Assembly: GCA_965652145.1 (NCBI GenBank) | Contig: CBFGTV010000031.1 | Location: 1 to 39,785 of the forward strand | DNA from: CBFGTV01 sp965652145 | GTDB lineage: Bacteria; Bacillota; Clostridia; Peptostreptococcales; Natronincolaceae | DNA: 39,785 nucleotides | Direction of reading: 5' to 3' | Shown: positions 1-7,924 of the stretch, piece by piece | Layout: each line of letters begins with the position of its first letter | How positions within the stretch are numbered: position 1 is the stretch's first letter | Translations under genes and position numbers: made by a program | The notes under the pieces: generated by a model | Databases searched by the model: none | What the model was told of the DNA's origin: nothing | Seen by the model: only the letters and a program-made list of their open reading frames with translations

Positions 1-801
1 GGTGGCCCCAGAATTCTCAACATAATCTGTAGCCGTCTCAGACCCTGAAAAGCCATAATTACCTAAATTTAAATGAAAATCGTAATACACCCCTCCCTTT
101 CCTTCGGGAGTCGTAATAATAGGCCATTGCAGGTGCTCACTAAGGGCCATAACCTCCTTGGAAAGACCTCGGCAGCCCTTTCCTACCATAATGATACCAT
201 TTTTCTCTCTATTTATTATGTCACATGCTTCATCAACGGTCCTTTGATCAAAGGGATGCTTCAAAGCAGCAGGGTCAATTTTATCTGGAATTTCTTCATA
301 AAGGGGACCAACCTGTATATCAATAGGAATTGATAAATGAACAGGACCATAGGGTGGCGTTAAGGCTATCTCCATTGCCTTTTTTAATTGAGCCAAAACC
401 TGCTTTTCATCTAATATCGTTTTACTGTACTTTGTAATGGGCCTTAATATTGGTTCTGTATCCAGCTCCTGTATGGCTCCCTTTCCTATTTGCCACCGAT
501 GTACATAACCTGTTATCACTAGTACGGGCACCTTTGACCTCATGGCATCGGCAATTCCGTTAACCATATTATTGGTACCCACCCCGCCTGCGGCAATGCA
601 GACTCCTAGCTTTTTAGATACACTGGCATATTTGGCCGCCATATAGGCAGCACCAGCTTCATTTTTGGAAATAATGGGCTTAATATTAACATCGTTCAGT
701 CCATCGAAAATACCACTTACTGTTCCTGCTGAAATACCAAAGACATAATTCACCTCATTGATTTCTAAATACCTCAATATTCCTTGTGATACTTTCATCA
801 T
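1..801 (-). CDS. Thiamine-diphosphate-dependent enzyme, acetolactate synthase-like (3' end cut by window)
   Basis: The first 267 codons are present and the C-terminal half, which would hold the diphosphate-binding GDG motif, lies beyond the window. The visible part is the Pyr domain of the acetolactate synthase/benzoylformate decarboxylase superfamily: an N-terminal VNYVFGISAGTVSG stretch, a catalytic-type glutamate in KNEAGAAYMA (about residue 47), AAGGVGTNNMVNGIADA, and the segment GPVHLSIPIDIQ that ends the domain. The start of the central domain follows. Two ATGs (801 and 798) share the site GGAGGG; 798 has the better spacing. The gene follows the GAF gene by only 11 bases, so the two are probably cotranscribed. 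The actual reaction (acetolactate synthase, sulfopyruvate or another 2-oxoacid decarboxylase) cannot be decided from this half. Confidence 0.85.
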   Translation of the reverse strand, partial: MMKVSQGILRYLEINEVNYVFGISAGTVSGIFDGLNDVNIKPIISKNEAGAAYMAAKYASVSKKLGVCIAAGGVGTNNMVNGIADAMRSKVPVLVITGYVHRWQIGKGAIQELDTEPILRPITKYSKTILDEKQVLAQLKKAMEIALTPPYGPVHLSIPIDIQVGPLYEEIPDKIDPAALKHPFDQRTVDEACDIINREKNGIIMVGKGCRGLSKEVMALSEHLQWPIITTPEGKGGVYYDFHLNLGNYGFSGSETATDYVENSGAT

Positions 802-812
802 TGGTCCCTCCT

Positions 813-1241
813 CTAGCAAGATAGTCTGTCTACAATTTTTTCACTGAAAATACGATCTTCCTCTGTAAAATCATGCAGTTTTCCAATTGATGCAACAACG
901 ATGATATTTTCAATACTTTTACTACCCTTAACGGGAATAACCATTATACTTTTAATATTAAACTGCCCAAAAACCTCTGCTGAACGTTGATCCTTGTCGG
1001 TATCATTGATGACAACAGTTTTTTGCTGTTCAATCACTTCCAGGAGCACTGGGTTATCCTTTACATACACAGAGTTCTTTCCATGGATTTCCTTCCATTT
1101 TTCATCTTCCAATTGCCCTGAAGCTCTTTTGTAACGGGGGACAAGTTTTCCATCAATAACAGTGTGGTAACCAACATCATCAATCCCAGTTACCTTTGAT
1201 ATTTCCTCAATTGCTTCGATGTACATTCTTTCCTTATCCAT
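813..1241 (-). CDS. Single-domain GAF protein
   Basis: A 142-residue protein made of one GAF-like domain: a helical start, a beta strand with the YHTVIDGKLVPRYK segment, VVINDTDKDQRSAEVFGQFNIKSIMVIPV in the middle, and the closing helix DFTEEDRIFSEKIVDRL. GAF domains bind small ligands or act as sensors; the ligand is not visible here. There is no output domain, no DNA-binding motif and no cysteine pair of the methionine sulfoxide reductase type. The start is supported by AAGGTGAT seven bases upstream. It is the first gene of a likely two-gene unit with the thiamine-diphosphate enzyme, which suggests, but does not show, a regulatory link to that enzyme. Confidence 0.75.
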   Translation of the reverse strand: MDKERMYIEAIEEISKVTGIDDVGYHTVIDGKLVPRYKRASGQLEDEKWKEIHGKNSVYVKDNPVLLEVIEQQKTVVINDTDKDQRSAEVFGQFNIKSIMVIPVKGSKSIENIIVVASIGKLHDFTEEDRIFSEKIVDRLSC

Positions 1242-1541
1242 TAGATAATCACCTTACCTTATTAAATTTTGAGTGCATATTCTGTTCATAATCTCTAATG
1301 CGTTTGAAACCTTCGCTACAGCTACAATTTCATTCAACCATATCCCGTTACATTTGATACCCAACTTAGTTAAATTATACAAAATTAATTTGCAAGTTTC
1401 TACAAATTTTCATAAAATAATACATTTTTTTCACTTTAGGACTTTTTTCTCATTTTATTTAACTTATGTAATTCATATTTTGTGTGATTTTCTATTTTTC
1501 TGTATACAATAATCAATTCAAGGCATATTAAATCCATAAAA
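1242..1541. other. AT-rich intergenic region with a possible minus-strand promoter
   Basis: There is no convincing gene on either strand. A perfect TATAAT on the minus strand (1374-1379) could be the -10 box for the GAF gene, but no good -35 lies 16-18 bases upstream, so the promoter call is weak. The long distance to the GAF start would give a leader of more than 100 bases in which I see no clear structure. Confidence 0.3.
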
Positions 1542-1571
1542 AAAAGTAAACCCAAAGTTGGGTTTACTTTT
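1542..1571 (-). terminator. Intrinsic terminator after tRNA-Cys
   Basis: A perfect 12-bp stem AAAAGTAAACCC / GGGTTTACTTTT with a six-base loop. On the minus strand it is followed by an unbroken U run, as expected for the end of the tRNA-Cys transcript. The plus strand also has U-rich sequence after it, so it may work in both directions. Confidence 0.85.
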
Positions 1572-1580
1572 AATAATTTT

Positions 1581-1654
<74 letters not shown>

Positions 1655-1805
1655 AAAGTATGGCGCCCAGCGCAAATTCAAACTAAATTCCAGTTTATCC
1701 TTGCCCCAGACCACCAATTGTGGATTGCACAATATATTATACTTTAATTATATTAAAAACTCAACAGGTAAATTCAAATATTTTTCTTTGTTAATCGAAA
1801 AAAGT

Positions 1806-2687
1806 TTACCTGGTTTCCTTTAGCAGCTCTGTAAGCTTTTCCTTATCAAAGTAATATTTTTTATTACAGAAGTGACAAACCATTTCGGCTCCGCCATCCT
1901 CTTCAATAATTGTCTTAAGCTCTTCCTGGCCAATACTGATCAGGGCCCGCTCTAATCGTTCCTCATGGCAATCGCAGCTAAAATCTACTTCATAGTCGGC
2001 CAAAACCTTTAAATCCATTTCTCCCAACACATGCTGTGCTATGTCATAGGCTGTTAAACCCTTCTCCATCAACGTGGTAATAGATTCAAGCCGCTTCAGC
2101 CTTTCTTCAAGCATGTTCAGAGCTTCTTCTTTAATTTGCGGAAGCACCTGAATAATGAAGCCTCCGGAGGCCTTAATCCGGTAATCTACATCAATTAATA
2201 CCCCCAGTGCTACAGCAGAGGGCTGTTGTTCGGAATTCATAAAGTAGGCGGCCATATCTTCACCGATCTCCCCTGACACCAGGGGGTATGTTCCCACATA
2301 GGGCTCTTTCATTCCCATATCTTTAATGACCGTCAGCTCACCACTGGTTCCCACCGCAGCCCCAACATTGAGCTTTCCAGGCCTGATATTGGTAGATTCA
2401 ACCTGGGGATTTGCCACATATCCCTTTACATTTCCCTTTTCATTTGCCACCACCAGGATGGTGCCCAGGGGCCCGCCTCCATTAATTTTTACTGTAAGCC
2501 GTTGATCTTCTCCCTTTAGCATCAAGCCCATCATGGAAGCCGCCGTCAAGGTCCTGCCCAGGGCTGCAATGGCCACAGGTGAGGCCTGGTGAAATTCCAT
2601 GGCTTTTTGTACCATTCCTGTTGTTTCAGAAAAGAATCCTCTGATTTGATTGTTAGCTGCTGTTACTCTTATTACCTTGTTATTCAA
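1806..2687 (-). CDS. hslO: Hsp33 redox-regulated chaperone
   Basis: Cytoplasmic holdase chaperone activated by oxidation. The C-terminal zinc switch is complete: CDC at residues 238-240 and CHFC at 271-274, with 30 residues between the pairs. The N-terminal core carries the typical TAANNQIRGFF, GRTLTAASMMG and INGGGPLGTILVVAN segments. I chose a TTG start at 2687 because GAGGTG stands six bases upstream and the 293-residue product has the family's usual length; an in-frame ATG at 2732 would add 15 unconserved residues and has no binding site. It lies alone between the tRNA-Cys unit and the cold shock gene, with the cold shock terminator just upstream. An oxidation-activated chaperone in an anaerobe fits protection during air exposure. 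Confidence 0.96.
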   Translation of the reverse strand: MNNKVIRVTAANNQIRGFFSETTGMVQKAMEFHQASPVAIAALGRTLTAASMMGLMLKGEDQRLTVKINGGGPLGTILVVANEKGNVKGYVANPQVESTNIRPGKLNVGAAVGTSGELTVIKDMGMKEPYVGTYPLVSGEIGEDMAAYFMNSEQQPSAVALGVLIDVDYRIKASGGFIIQVLPQIKEEALNMLEERLKRLESITTLMEKGLTAYDIAQHVLGEMDLKVLADYEVDFSCDCHEERLERALISIGQEELKTIIEEDGGAEMVCHFCNKKYYFDKEKLTELLKETR

Positions 2688-2756
2688 ATTAATCACCTCA
2701 TTACTATCATACCCAATTAAATCTGACTTCATAATTAAGGTCTATTTCATAAAAAA

Positions 2757-2779
2757 GCAAGTTGGTTTCACCAACTTGC
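2757..2779 (-). terminator. Intrinsic terminator of the cold shock gene
   Basis: A 10-bp perfect stem GCAAGTTGGT / ACCAACTTGC with a three-base loop, followed on the minus strand by six U. It lies 69 bases past the cold shock stop codon. A separate 14-bp perfect palindrome, AACCCCTTGGGGTT, at 2797-2810 sits between the stop and this stem. Confidence 0.88.
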
Positions 2780-2847
2780 CCATTCAGCTATATGTTAACC
2801 CCTTGGGGTTCACTACAACATCATTTAAATAATATTATATTTAGCTA

Positions 2848-3051
2848 TTATCTTACAACAGCTACATTGGTAGCTTGTGGTCCTTTATCTCCTTGAGTTA
2901 CTTCGAACTCAACTGTTTGACCTTCCTCTAATGTTTTGAATCCATCCATTGTAATTGCTGAGAAATGTACGAATACATCTTCACCGTTTTCCCTTGTGAT
3001 AAACCCATAACCCTTTTCACCATTGAACCATTTAACTGTACCTTTTTCCAT
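2848..3051 (-). CDS. CspA-family cold shock protein
   Basis: A 67-residue single OB-fold RNA/DNA chaperone of the usual length. It shows MEKGTVKWFNGEKGYGFIT with the RNP1 motif (KGYGFI) and RNP2 (VFVHF), then the strand-rich end with GPQATNV. The start ATG has AGGAGG seven to eight bases upstream. The leader before it (3052-3180) is AT-rich and could hold the temperature-responsive structure known for this family, but no specific fold was identified by eye. It has its own terminator, so it is most likely monocistronic. Confidence 0.97.
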   Translation of the reverse strand: MEKGTVKWFNGEKGYGFITRENGEDVFVHFSAITMDGFKTLEEGQTVEFEVTQGDKGPQATNVAVVR

Positions 3052-3180
3052 TAAAAATTCCTCCTAAATAAATCAAATTAACGATGATACTTCGTACCCT
3101 CATTTCCTAACTATTTTAACATAACAGAACTTAAATGTCAACTAAAGGAAATCGAAACCTTTTCCTGTTCTCCACCCCGT

Positions 3181-3924
3181 TTATCGTTGACAAATAAAGA
3201 GAATACGTTGACTATCTTCACGGGGCCGGTTCCAGGAAAAACCATCATAGTATTGGATCTTTTCAAAGCCTGATATCCTCAGTAAAGACTCCAGCTCTTG
3301 AATTTCATAGGCTCTTTGTCGGTGTAACTCTTCAAACTTTCGAAAGAGCTTGTTCTCCTGTATAAAAAAAGTTAAATTCATATCGATCACCCTTTGGGAT
3401 TCATCAAAATAATTTTCCCAGAGATAGCATAAATCCCCTTGATTCTCACCAAAGGTATGGTTTCCTAAAATTTCTCTTAGCTTATAGCTTGAGCTTATGT
3501 CGAACAGAAACACGCCCCCTGGGCTCAAGTGTCGATATATTGATTGAAAGGCCCCTGAAAGCCCTTCGGTATCAAGGATATAATTAACACCGTCACATAG
3601 ACATAAAATAGCCTCGTAGGCTCCGGAAAGCTCCAATTGACAGATATCCTGCTGGATTAAAAGAACATCGGCGCCCTGGTCAAGGGACTTTTCCCTGGCC
3701 ACCATCAGCATATCCTCTGATATATCGATTCCCATCATCTGATATCCCCTTTTAGCCAGGGGAATGGTTATATTCCCGGTTCCACAGGCCAATTCCACCA
3801 ATTTCTTGGGTGTAATTCCTGCTCTTTCAAACACACTCTCAATATGAGTGATCCATTGTAGGTAGTCAACCTCTTCCATTAAACGATCATAAACATAAGC
3901 AAATTCCCCATATTGCCTTTCCAT
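3181..3924 (-). CDS. Class I SAM-dependent methyltransferase, YqeM-like
   Basis: A 247-residue Rossmann-fold methyltransferase. The SAM-binding motif I is VELACGTGNITIPLA, followed by the acidic end of strand 2 in MGIDIS, then ILCLCDGVNYI and FLFDISS. The N-terminal FAYVYDRLMEEVDYLQW resembles the Firmicutes YqeM group, which has no firmly known substrate. The chosen ATG at 3924 has AAGGAG six bases upstream; an ATG 36 bases further upstream lacks such a site. In Bacillus yqeM follows rsfS, but here it stands alone between a cold shock gene and a spore protein gene, so context gives no substrate. Confidence 0.85.
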   Translation of the reverse strand: MERQYGEFAYVYDRLMEEVDYLQWITHIESVFERAGITPKKLVELACGTGNITIPLAKRGYQMMGIDISEDMLMVAREKSLDQGADVLLIQQDICQLELSGAYEAILCLCDGVNYILDTEGLSGAFQSIYRHLSPGGVFLFDISSSYKLREILGNHTFGENQGDLCYLWENYFDESQRVIDMNLTFFIQENKLFRKFEELHRQRAYEIQELESLLRISGFEKIQYYDGFSWNRPREDSQRILFICQR

Positions 3925-3999
3925 AAAGAACTCCTTCATATATTTCTTTTTAGGTACCATCCTATTATACCCGATCCCTTTAGGAAAAGCATGCTTTTT

Positions 4000-4188
4000 T
4001 TACCTGCTATTTTTGTTGGATTGCTTTTTTCTCACTGTCATAAGGCCGCCAATTCTTCCGGTTTCCTTGGCCGTTAATTCACCCCATCCAAATCGCTTTA
4101 GCTTATCAATTAACCCCAGTTCCTCCGCTATTTCGTACTTCATCAGCAATTCCTCTGTAAAATCATGCTTTTCTAAATTCTTTCCCAT
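4000..4188 (-). CDS. Alpha/beta-type small acid-soluble spore protein, SspF-like
   Basis: A 62-residue DNA-binding spore protein. It has LMKYEIAEELGL, which resembles the germination-protease recognition segment, and GWGELTAKETGRIGG, matching the second conserved block of the family with the GWGE form seen in SspF. The tail is basic. Such proteins coat DNA in the dormant spore and are degraded at germination. The start ATG has GGAAGGAG upstream, and a sequence that fits a sigma-G promoter lies just before it. It is a second, divergent copy beside the more typical one at 20143. Confidence 0.85.
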   Translation of the reverse strand: MGKNLEKHDFTEELLMKYEIAEELGLIDKLKRFGWGELTAKETGRIGGLMTVRKKQSNKNSR

Positions 4189-4210
4189 GGTATCACACTC
4201 CTTCCATAAA

Positions 4211-4240
4211 TATTATGGAGGGAAACAGGAAAAAATATAC
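4211..4240 (-). promoter_or_regulatory. Putative sigma-G promoter of the spore protein gene
   Basis: On the minus strand GTATA (4236-4240) and CATAATA (4211-4217) are separated by 18 bases, which matches the known forespore sigma-G pattern (GHATR, 17-18 bases, CATnnTA). The transcript would start a few bases before the ribosome binding site. The call rests on pattern match and on the function of the gene downstream. Confidence 0.55.
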
Positions 4241-4428
4241 AATCAATTTGTTAAAAATCTGTACTTTTTGTCATATATTAATAAATTGTATTAAAAAGAT
4301 TCAACATTTTTCTTAAATAACATTAATATCTGGTATTTCTATTGATTTCTGCAACCTTTAATGATAAATTGTTATTGTTACAATATTATCTAATTTCTCA
4401 CTCCCCCGTGAAAAATAGAATTGTGCAT

Positions 4429-4454
4429 AGAGGACTGTTTCCCCACAGTCCTCT
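4429..4454. terminator. Terminator-like hairpin after the CPBP gene
   Basis: A 10-bp perfect stem AGAGGACTGT / ACAGTCCTCT with a six-base loop, 15 bases past the stop codon of the protease gene. The U-rich tail is better on the plus strand than on the minus strand, so its direction is uncertain. Confidence 0.6.
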
Positions 4455-4468
4455 TCCCCTTTTTTGGC

Positions 4469-5458
4469 CTATCCCAGGCTGATTATTTCTTGAATCTGTA
4501 TGACAGTTATCCAAATAAACAGTGGTGCCACCAGGAGCAGGGGAATATATTCTTTCAACTTGGCTCCATGAACCTTTTTGACTGGACTTATTTCTATTTC
4601 TTCCTCAGAATCGCTCTTTCTCTCTTCTGACATCAGCTCCTTGGATTTTTTCATATCTCTTTTTATAATATTGACAAGGTGCAGAGCTAAAAATCCCGTT
4701 CCCAGGGCAATAACAGCAAATAAAATGCAGCTAATTAAAAGAGAAGCCGAAGTCGAAAGCTCCGTCGCAGTTTCAGCAGCCTCAGTCATATCAATACGCC
4801 CCGTAAAATAATTCAATAAAAAGGACAGGGTGACGGCAAAACCGTTATTAACGATATGCCCCACCATACCTGCAAATATGGAATCCGTAAGGGTTACCAG
4901 GTAGGCAAAGACCAGGCCCAGTACAATGGGTCCCATTAAATTATATAGGTTAAAATGAAAAATACCAAATAGCACTGCCGAAATAATAATGGCTTTGTTT
5001 TTGCCCAGGGCCTCATAGCCCCTTAAAACAAAACCTCTGAAAAACACCTCCTCGCAGATTCCTGCTGAAATTGAAATAATGAACATCAACAAAACGTACT
5101 GCTGGGCATTTTCTGCCGTTGGTAATTCTGGTACATTCAAATTACCCAATAGGCTCAATAAAAACATCATAAAGGCATTGGCCGCTACCGCTGCCGGATA
5201 CATCAAAATTGTAATCAAGGCAATTAACAATATATGCTTTGGCCGAAGGGTATTAAGCCTTAGGGCCTTTTTTATACTTACCTTTTTTAGGGCTAAATAT
5301 AAAATCGGCGGCAATAAAATTAAAACATATTGGGTGATTAAAAGGCCAGACATCAAATCACGGTATTGTACGACCGACCCAATAAGTATAAAAAGTATTG
5401 CTCCTATTAAATATAATAAATTTGCATCTAATACCTTTAATTTTCTTTCCTGCTGCAT
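4469..5458 (-). CDS. CPBP-family intramembrane glutamic endopeptidase
   Basis: A 329-residue membrane protein of the CAAX-processing/bacteriocin-processing (Abi, CPBP) family. The catalytic motifs are all present: EEVFFRG (E136, E137, R141), FGIFHFN (H168) and HIVNNG (H201). Six to eight hydrophobic segments can be seen, the last at the C-terminus after an acidic cytoplasmic-type loop (EERKSDSEEEIEISP). The family includes prenyl-protein and bacteriocin-immunity proteases, but the substrate here is unknown. It begins 17 bases after the amidohydrolase stop on the same strand, so the two may be cotranscribed. The final 80 residues, with the acidic loop and extra helix, go beyond the core domain. 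Confidence 0.88.
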   Translation of the reverse strand: MQQERKLKVLDANLLYLIGAILFILIGSVVQYRDLMSGLLITQYVLILLPPILYLALKKVSIKKALRLNTLRPKHILLIALITILMYPAAVAANAFMMFLLSLLGNLNVPELPTAENAQQYVLLMFIISISAGICEEVFFRGFVLRGYEALGKNKAIIISAVLFGIFHFNLYNLMGPIVLGLVFAYLVTLTDSIFAGMVGHIVNNGFAVTLSFLLNYFTGRIDMTEAAETATELSTSASLLISCILFAVIALGTGFLALHLVNIIKRDMKKSKELMSEERKSDSEEEIEISPVKKVHGAKLKEYIPLLLVAPLFIWITVIQIQEIISLG

Positions 5459-5474
5459 ATCCTCACTCCCTATT

Positions 5475-6638
5475 TTAAATTAAAGCTCCCCGCTTGTTTA
5501 ACAGGTTAATGTAAACCTGCAGGCCATAGCCCAGAACTTCTTCGTCAAAGTTAAAGCGATCGCTGTGCAGTGGAAAGCAATAATCTTTTTTCTCGTTGCC
5601 GCAGCCCAGAAAAAAGAACACTCCCGGAACCTTCCTTTGATAATAGGAAAAGTCCTCTGCCAACATAATTGGTTCTATGATTTTAATGGATTCACGGGGC
5701 AATGAATCAATCAATTCCTTCGTTAACAACTCATCATTCACCACCGCTGGGTACATATCCCTGAAAACCACTTCGACTTCACAATGATGTATGGCCTCCA
5801 TTCCTTTGGCATAATCCTGCACCCTGACTTTAATTTTATCATAGGTTTCTTGACTGAAGCTTCGGACGGTTCCTTCCAACACAACCTCCTTGGCAATAAC
5901 ATTTCTTCGCTCCCCCCCCTGAATTCTGCCCATGGTCAATACAGCAGGCTCAAGGGGATTAATGCTTCGGCTGGCAATGGTCTGCAGGCCGGTGATCATC
6001 TCTGCCGCAATAACCATGCTGTCTATTGCTGTATGGGGCATGGCTCCATGACCACTTCTTCCCTTAATAATGAGATCAAATTCACCTGCCTGGGACATCA
6101 TCGCCCCGGGCTTTAGTCCAATTGTTCCCTCGGGCAAGCCTGGAAATAAGTGCAAGCCATAGATTTCATCGACTTTGTATTTTTCTAAATATCCTGCCTC
6201 TATGATGGGCTGAGCCCCCCCTGGTCCCTCCTCTGCCGGTTGGAAAAGCAGCACAACATTGTGCTTAAGACGGTTCCGATGGGCGGTCAGGTATTCCGCC
6301 AAGCCCAATAGGATTGTCATGTGCCCGTCATGACCACAGGCATGCATTCTGTTTTCATGAAGCGACCGATAGGGAACATCGTTTTTTTCTACCACAGTGA
6401 GGGCATCCATATCGGCACGAAAACAAAGGGTTTTTTTACCCTCCGTACCTTTAATATGGGCAATTACTCCGGTTTTTACTACCTGATCCTCAAAGGGAAT
6501 TCCCAATTCCTTCAGGCAGCCTTTAATATATTCTGCCGTTTTGTATTCCTCAAAGCCCATTTCAGGTATCTGGTGCAGCGCTCTTCTTGTCTTCCTAAGG
6601 GTTGTAAGCATCGCCCTTACTTCATTTAATAATTCCAA
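5475..6638 (-). CDS. M20-family amidohydrolase, candidate N-acetyldiaminopimelate deacetylase
   Basis: A 387-residue metal-dependent amidohydrolase. Metal-binding motifs: FRADMDAL, HACGHDGH (C101, H103) and PAEEGPGG (E136-E137); the family's lid domain follows and the fold closes with AEDFSYYQ. The start is TTG with GGGAAGTGA upstream. It is divergent from dapH, and in Bacillus the equivalent pair (ykuR/ykuQ) makes and removes the N-acetyl group of the diaminopimelate pathway, so a deacetylase role for lysine and peptidoglycan synthesis is likely. General N-acyl-amino-acid or hippurate hydrolases look the same at this level, so the substrate is inferred from the neighbour only. Confidence 0.85.
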   Translation of the reverse strand: MELLNEVRAMLTTLRKTRRALHQIPEMGFEEYKTAEYIKGCLKELGIPFEDQVVKTGVIAHIKGTEGKKTLCFRADMDALTVVEKNDVPYRSLHENRMHACGHDGHMTILLGLAEYLTAHRNRLKHNVVLLFQPAEEGPGGAQPIIEAGYLEKYKVDEIYGLHLFPGLPEGTIGLKPGAMMSQAGEFDLIIKGRSGHGAMPHTAIDSMVIAAEMITGLQTIASRSINPLEPAVLTMGRIQGGERRNVIAKEVVLEGTVRSFSQETYDKIKVRVQDYAKGMEAIHHCEVEVVFRDMYPAVVNDELLTKELIDSLPRESIKIIEPIMLAEDFSYYQRKVPGVFFFLGCGNEKKDYCFPLHSDRFNFDEEVLGYGLQVYINLLNKRGALI

Positions 6639-6681
6639 TCTATTTCACTTCCCTTCAAGCAATCAATACCTCATTTCTTCT

Positions 6682-6710
6682 ATTTTATATTGTTTTGCCC
6701 TTTTTAACAA
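6682..6710 (-). promoter_or_regulatory. Putative sigma-A promoter of the amidohydrolase gene
   Basis: On the minus strand TTGTTA (6705-6710) and TAAAAT (6682-6687) are 17 bases apart, about 45 bases before the TTG start. The rest of the 266-base divergent region towards dapH is AT-rich; TTGACA at 6853-6858 on the plus strand may be the -35 box for dapH, but no good -10 follows it. Confidence 0.5.
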
Positions 6711-6904
6711 CTTGTATATTCCAAATTATTGTTATTAAAGATCACAAAATCCTTCTATTAGCATGAAAAGAAGATTTACCTCATATAAATTAAATAGATG
6801 TGCCTTTTCTACCCAAGCAGCCGACAGCTTTTTAACACTTATGACAGCCTGTTGACATAGACTAAAAGAAATCCATTCATGTATTGAGAAAGGAATGATC
6901 ACTA

Positions 6905-7639
6905 ATGAGTAATTCCCTGTCGCCCCTTCACAAGCTGGATTTAAACAGTCCTGAGTCCATTGCCAAATGCATTAAGGAATCAAAGAAGTCAACCCCTGTA
7001 AAGGCCTTTATACAAGGTAATCTTTCCCTGGAAAAAAATGAGGCAATCAAAATATTTGGTCAGGGACAATTCTGGATTTTGATGGGGGAATTTGACATCA
7101 TTCAAGGGGTTATTCAGGCACAAAAGGAACAGATAGAGCATGTCCATATCGATTATGACAGAAGGAATTCCGCTATCCCCCTTTTAGATTATATGTCACT
7201 CCAGGCCCGCATTGAACCCGGTGCCATCATTCGGGAATGTGTGACCATAGGCAAAAATGCAGTGATTATGATGGGGGCTGTAATCAATGTTGGTGCAGAA
7301 ATCGGTGAAAATACCATGATTGACATGAATTGTGTAATTGGTGCCCGGGGAATCATTGGAAGGAATGTACATATTGGGGCCGGCACTGTCATTGCCGGAG
7401 TACTGGAGCCCCCCAGCAGCCAGCCGGTTATTATTGAGGATGATGTCTTTATTGGGGCCAATGCGGTGGTATTAGAGGGGGTTACCATCAGTAAAGGGGC
7501 TGTGGTGGCTGCCGGGTCAGTGGTTACCCAGGATGTACCTGCCAATACGGTGGTGGCCGGCATGCCAGCCCGTATCATTAAGCTAAAGGATGCCAAAACC
7601 GAGGATAAGGTAAAGCTATTGGAGGATTTAAGAGGTTAG
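6905..7639 (+). CDS. dapH: Tetrahydrodipicolinate N-acetyltransferase
   Basis: A 244-residue transferase that acetylates tetrahydrodipicolinate with acetyl-CoA in the acetylase branch of lysine/diaminopimelate synthesis. The N-terminal alpha/beta domain is followed by YDRRNSAIPLLDY and then a left-handed beta helix built from hexapeptide repeats (IEPGAIIRECVTIG, GENTMIDMNCVIGARGIIG, VHIGAGTVIAGVLEP, VFIGANAVVLEGVTI, GAVVAAGSVVTQDVP). The length and the insert GVLEPPSSQPV match DapH. AAAGGA lies upstream of the ATG. It is divergent from a deacetylase candidate, which would act two steps later. Confidence 0.96.
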   Translation: MSNSLSPLHKLDLNSPESIAKCIKESKKSTPVKAFIQGNLSLEKNEAIKIFGQGQFWILMGEFDIIQGVIQAQKEQIEHVHIDYDRRNSAIPLLDYMSLQARIEPGAIIRECVTIGKNAVIMMGAVINVGAEIGENTMIDMNCVIGARGIIGRNVHIGAGTVIAGVLEPPSSQPVIIEDDVFIGANAVVLEGVTISKGAVVAAGSVVTQDVPANTVVAGMPARIIKLKDAKTEDKVKLLEDLRG

Positions 7640-7765
7640 ATTTGAATTAGTACACCTAATAAAAGTAAAACAGTAATACAAGGAATAATTAATATGGTAA
7701 AATAAAGGAAATAATATAATCACAGTGTCAAAATTAAGGGTATTGTTTAACACTGGGGGAATACT

Positions 7766-7924
7766 ATGCTTTTTTTTACATTAGTAACGATCATATTAAT
7801 TCATGCCTTGTTTTTTGGCTTAAAACGCATTTCGCTTCATGGCAGGGAACGTTGGATTTACCTGCTACCATTCCTTGCACTGTTTTTTTTAATGGACTTT
7901 TTACCTACCGTTATATTCAAGTGA
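7766..7924 (+). CDS. Small two-helix membrane protein, possible front part of a frameshifted gene
   Basis: A 52-residue protein with two hydrophobic segments (residues 1-18 and about 31-50) around a short basic loop KRISLHGRER. GGGGGA precedes the ATG at proper spacing. I do not recognise it. The stop TGA overlaps a GTG that opens the next reading frame (GTGA), which would suit translational coupling. Alternatively the zero frame contains T-TTT-TTA (7885-7891), the classic -1 slippery pattern, and a -1 slip there would join this N-terminus to the next protein without a stop. A miscounted T in the run of eight would have the same effect. Confidence 0.55.
   Translation: MLFFTLVTIILIHALFFGLKRISLHGRERWIYLLPFLALFFLMDFLPTVIFK

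Noticed and set aside
73..333. An open frame of 86 codons on the plus strand.
   Set aside because: It lies opposite the thiamine-diphosphate enzyme, which has clear conserved motifs; no ribosome binding site or family.
1273..1512. A 79-codon plus-strand frame in the AT-rich gap.
   Set aside because: Composition is low-complexity and rich in Phe and Ile codons as expected from AT-rich DNA, with no ribosome binding site.
2688..2732. A longer N-terminus for Hsp33.
   Set aside because: No ribosome binding site before the ATG at 2732; the TTG at 2687 has GAGGTG at ideal spacing and gives the usual family length.
6763..6855. A 30-codon plus-strand frame starting MKRRFTSY in the divergent region before dapH.
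   Set aside because: No ribosome binding site and no recognisable pattern.
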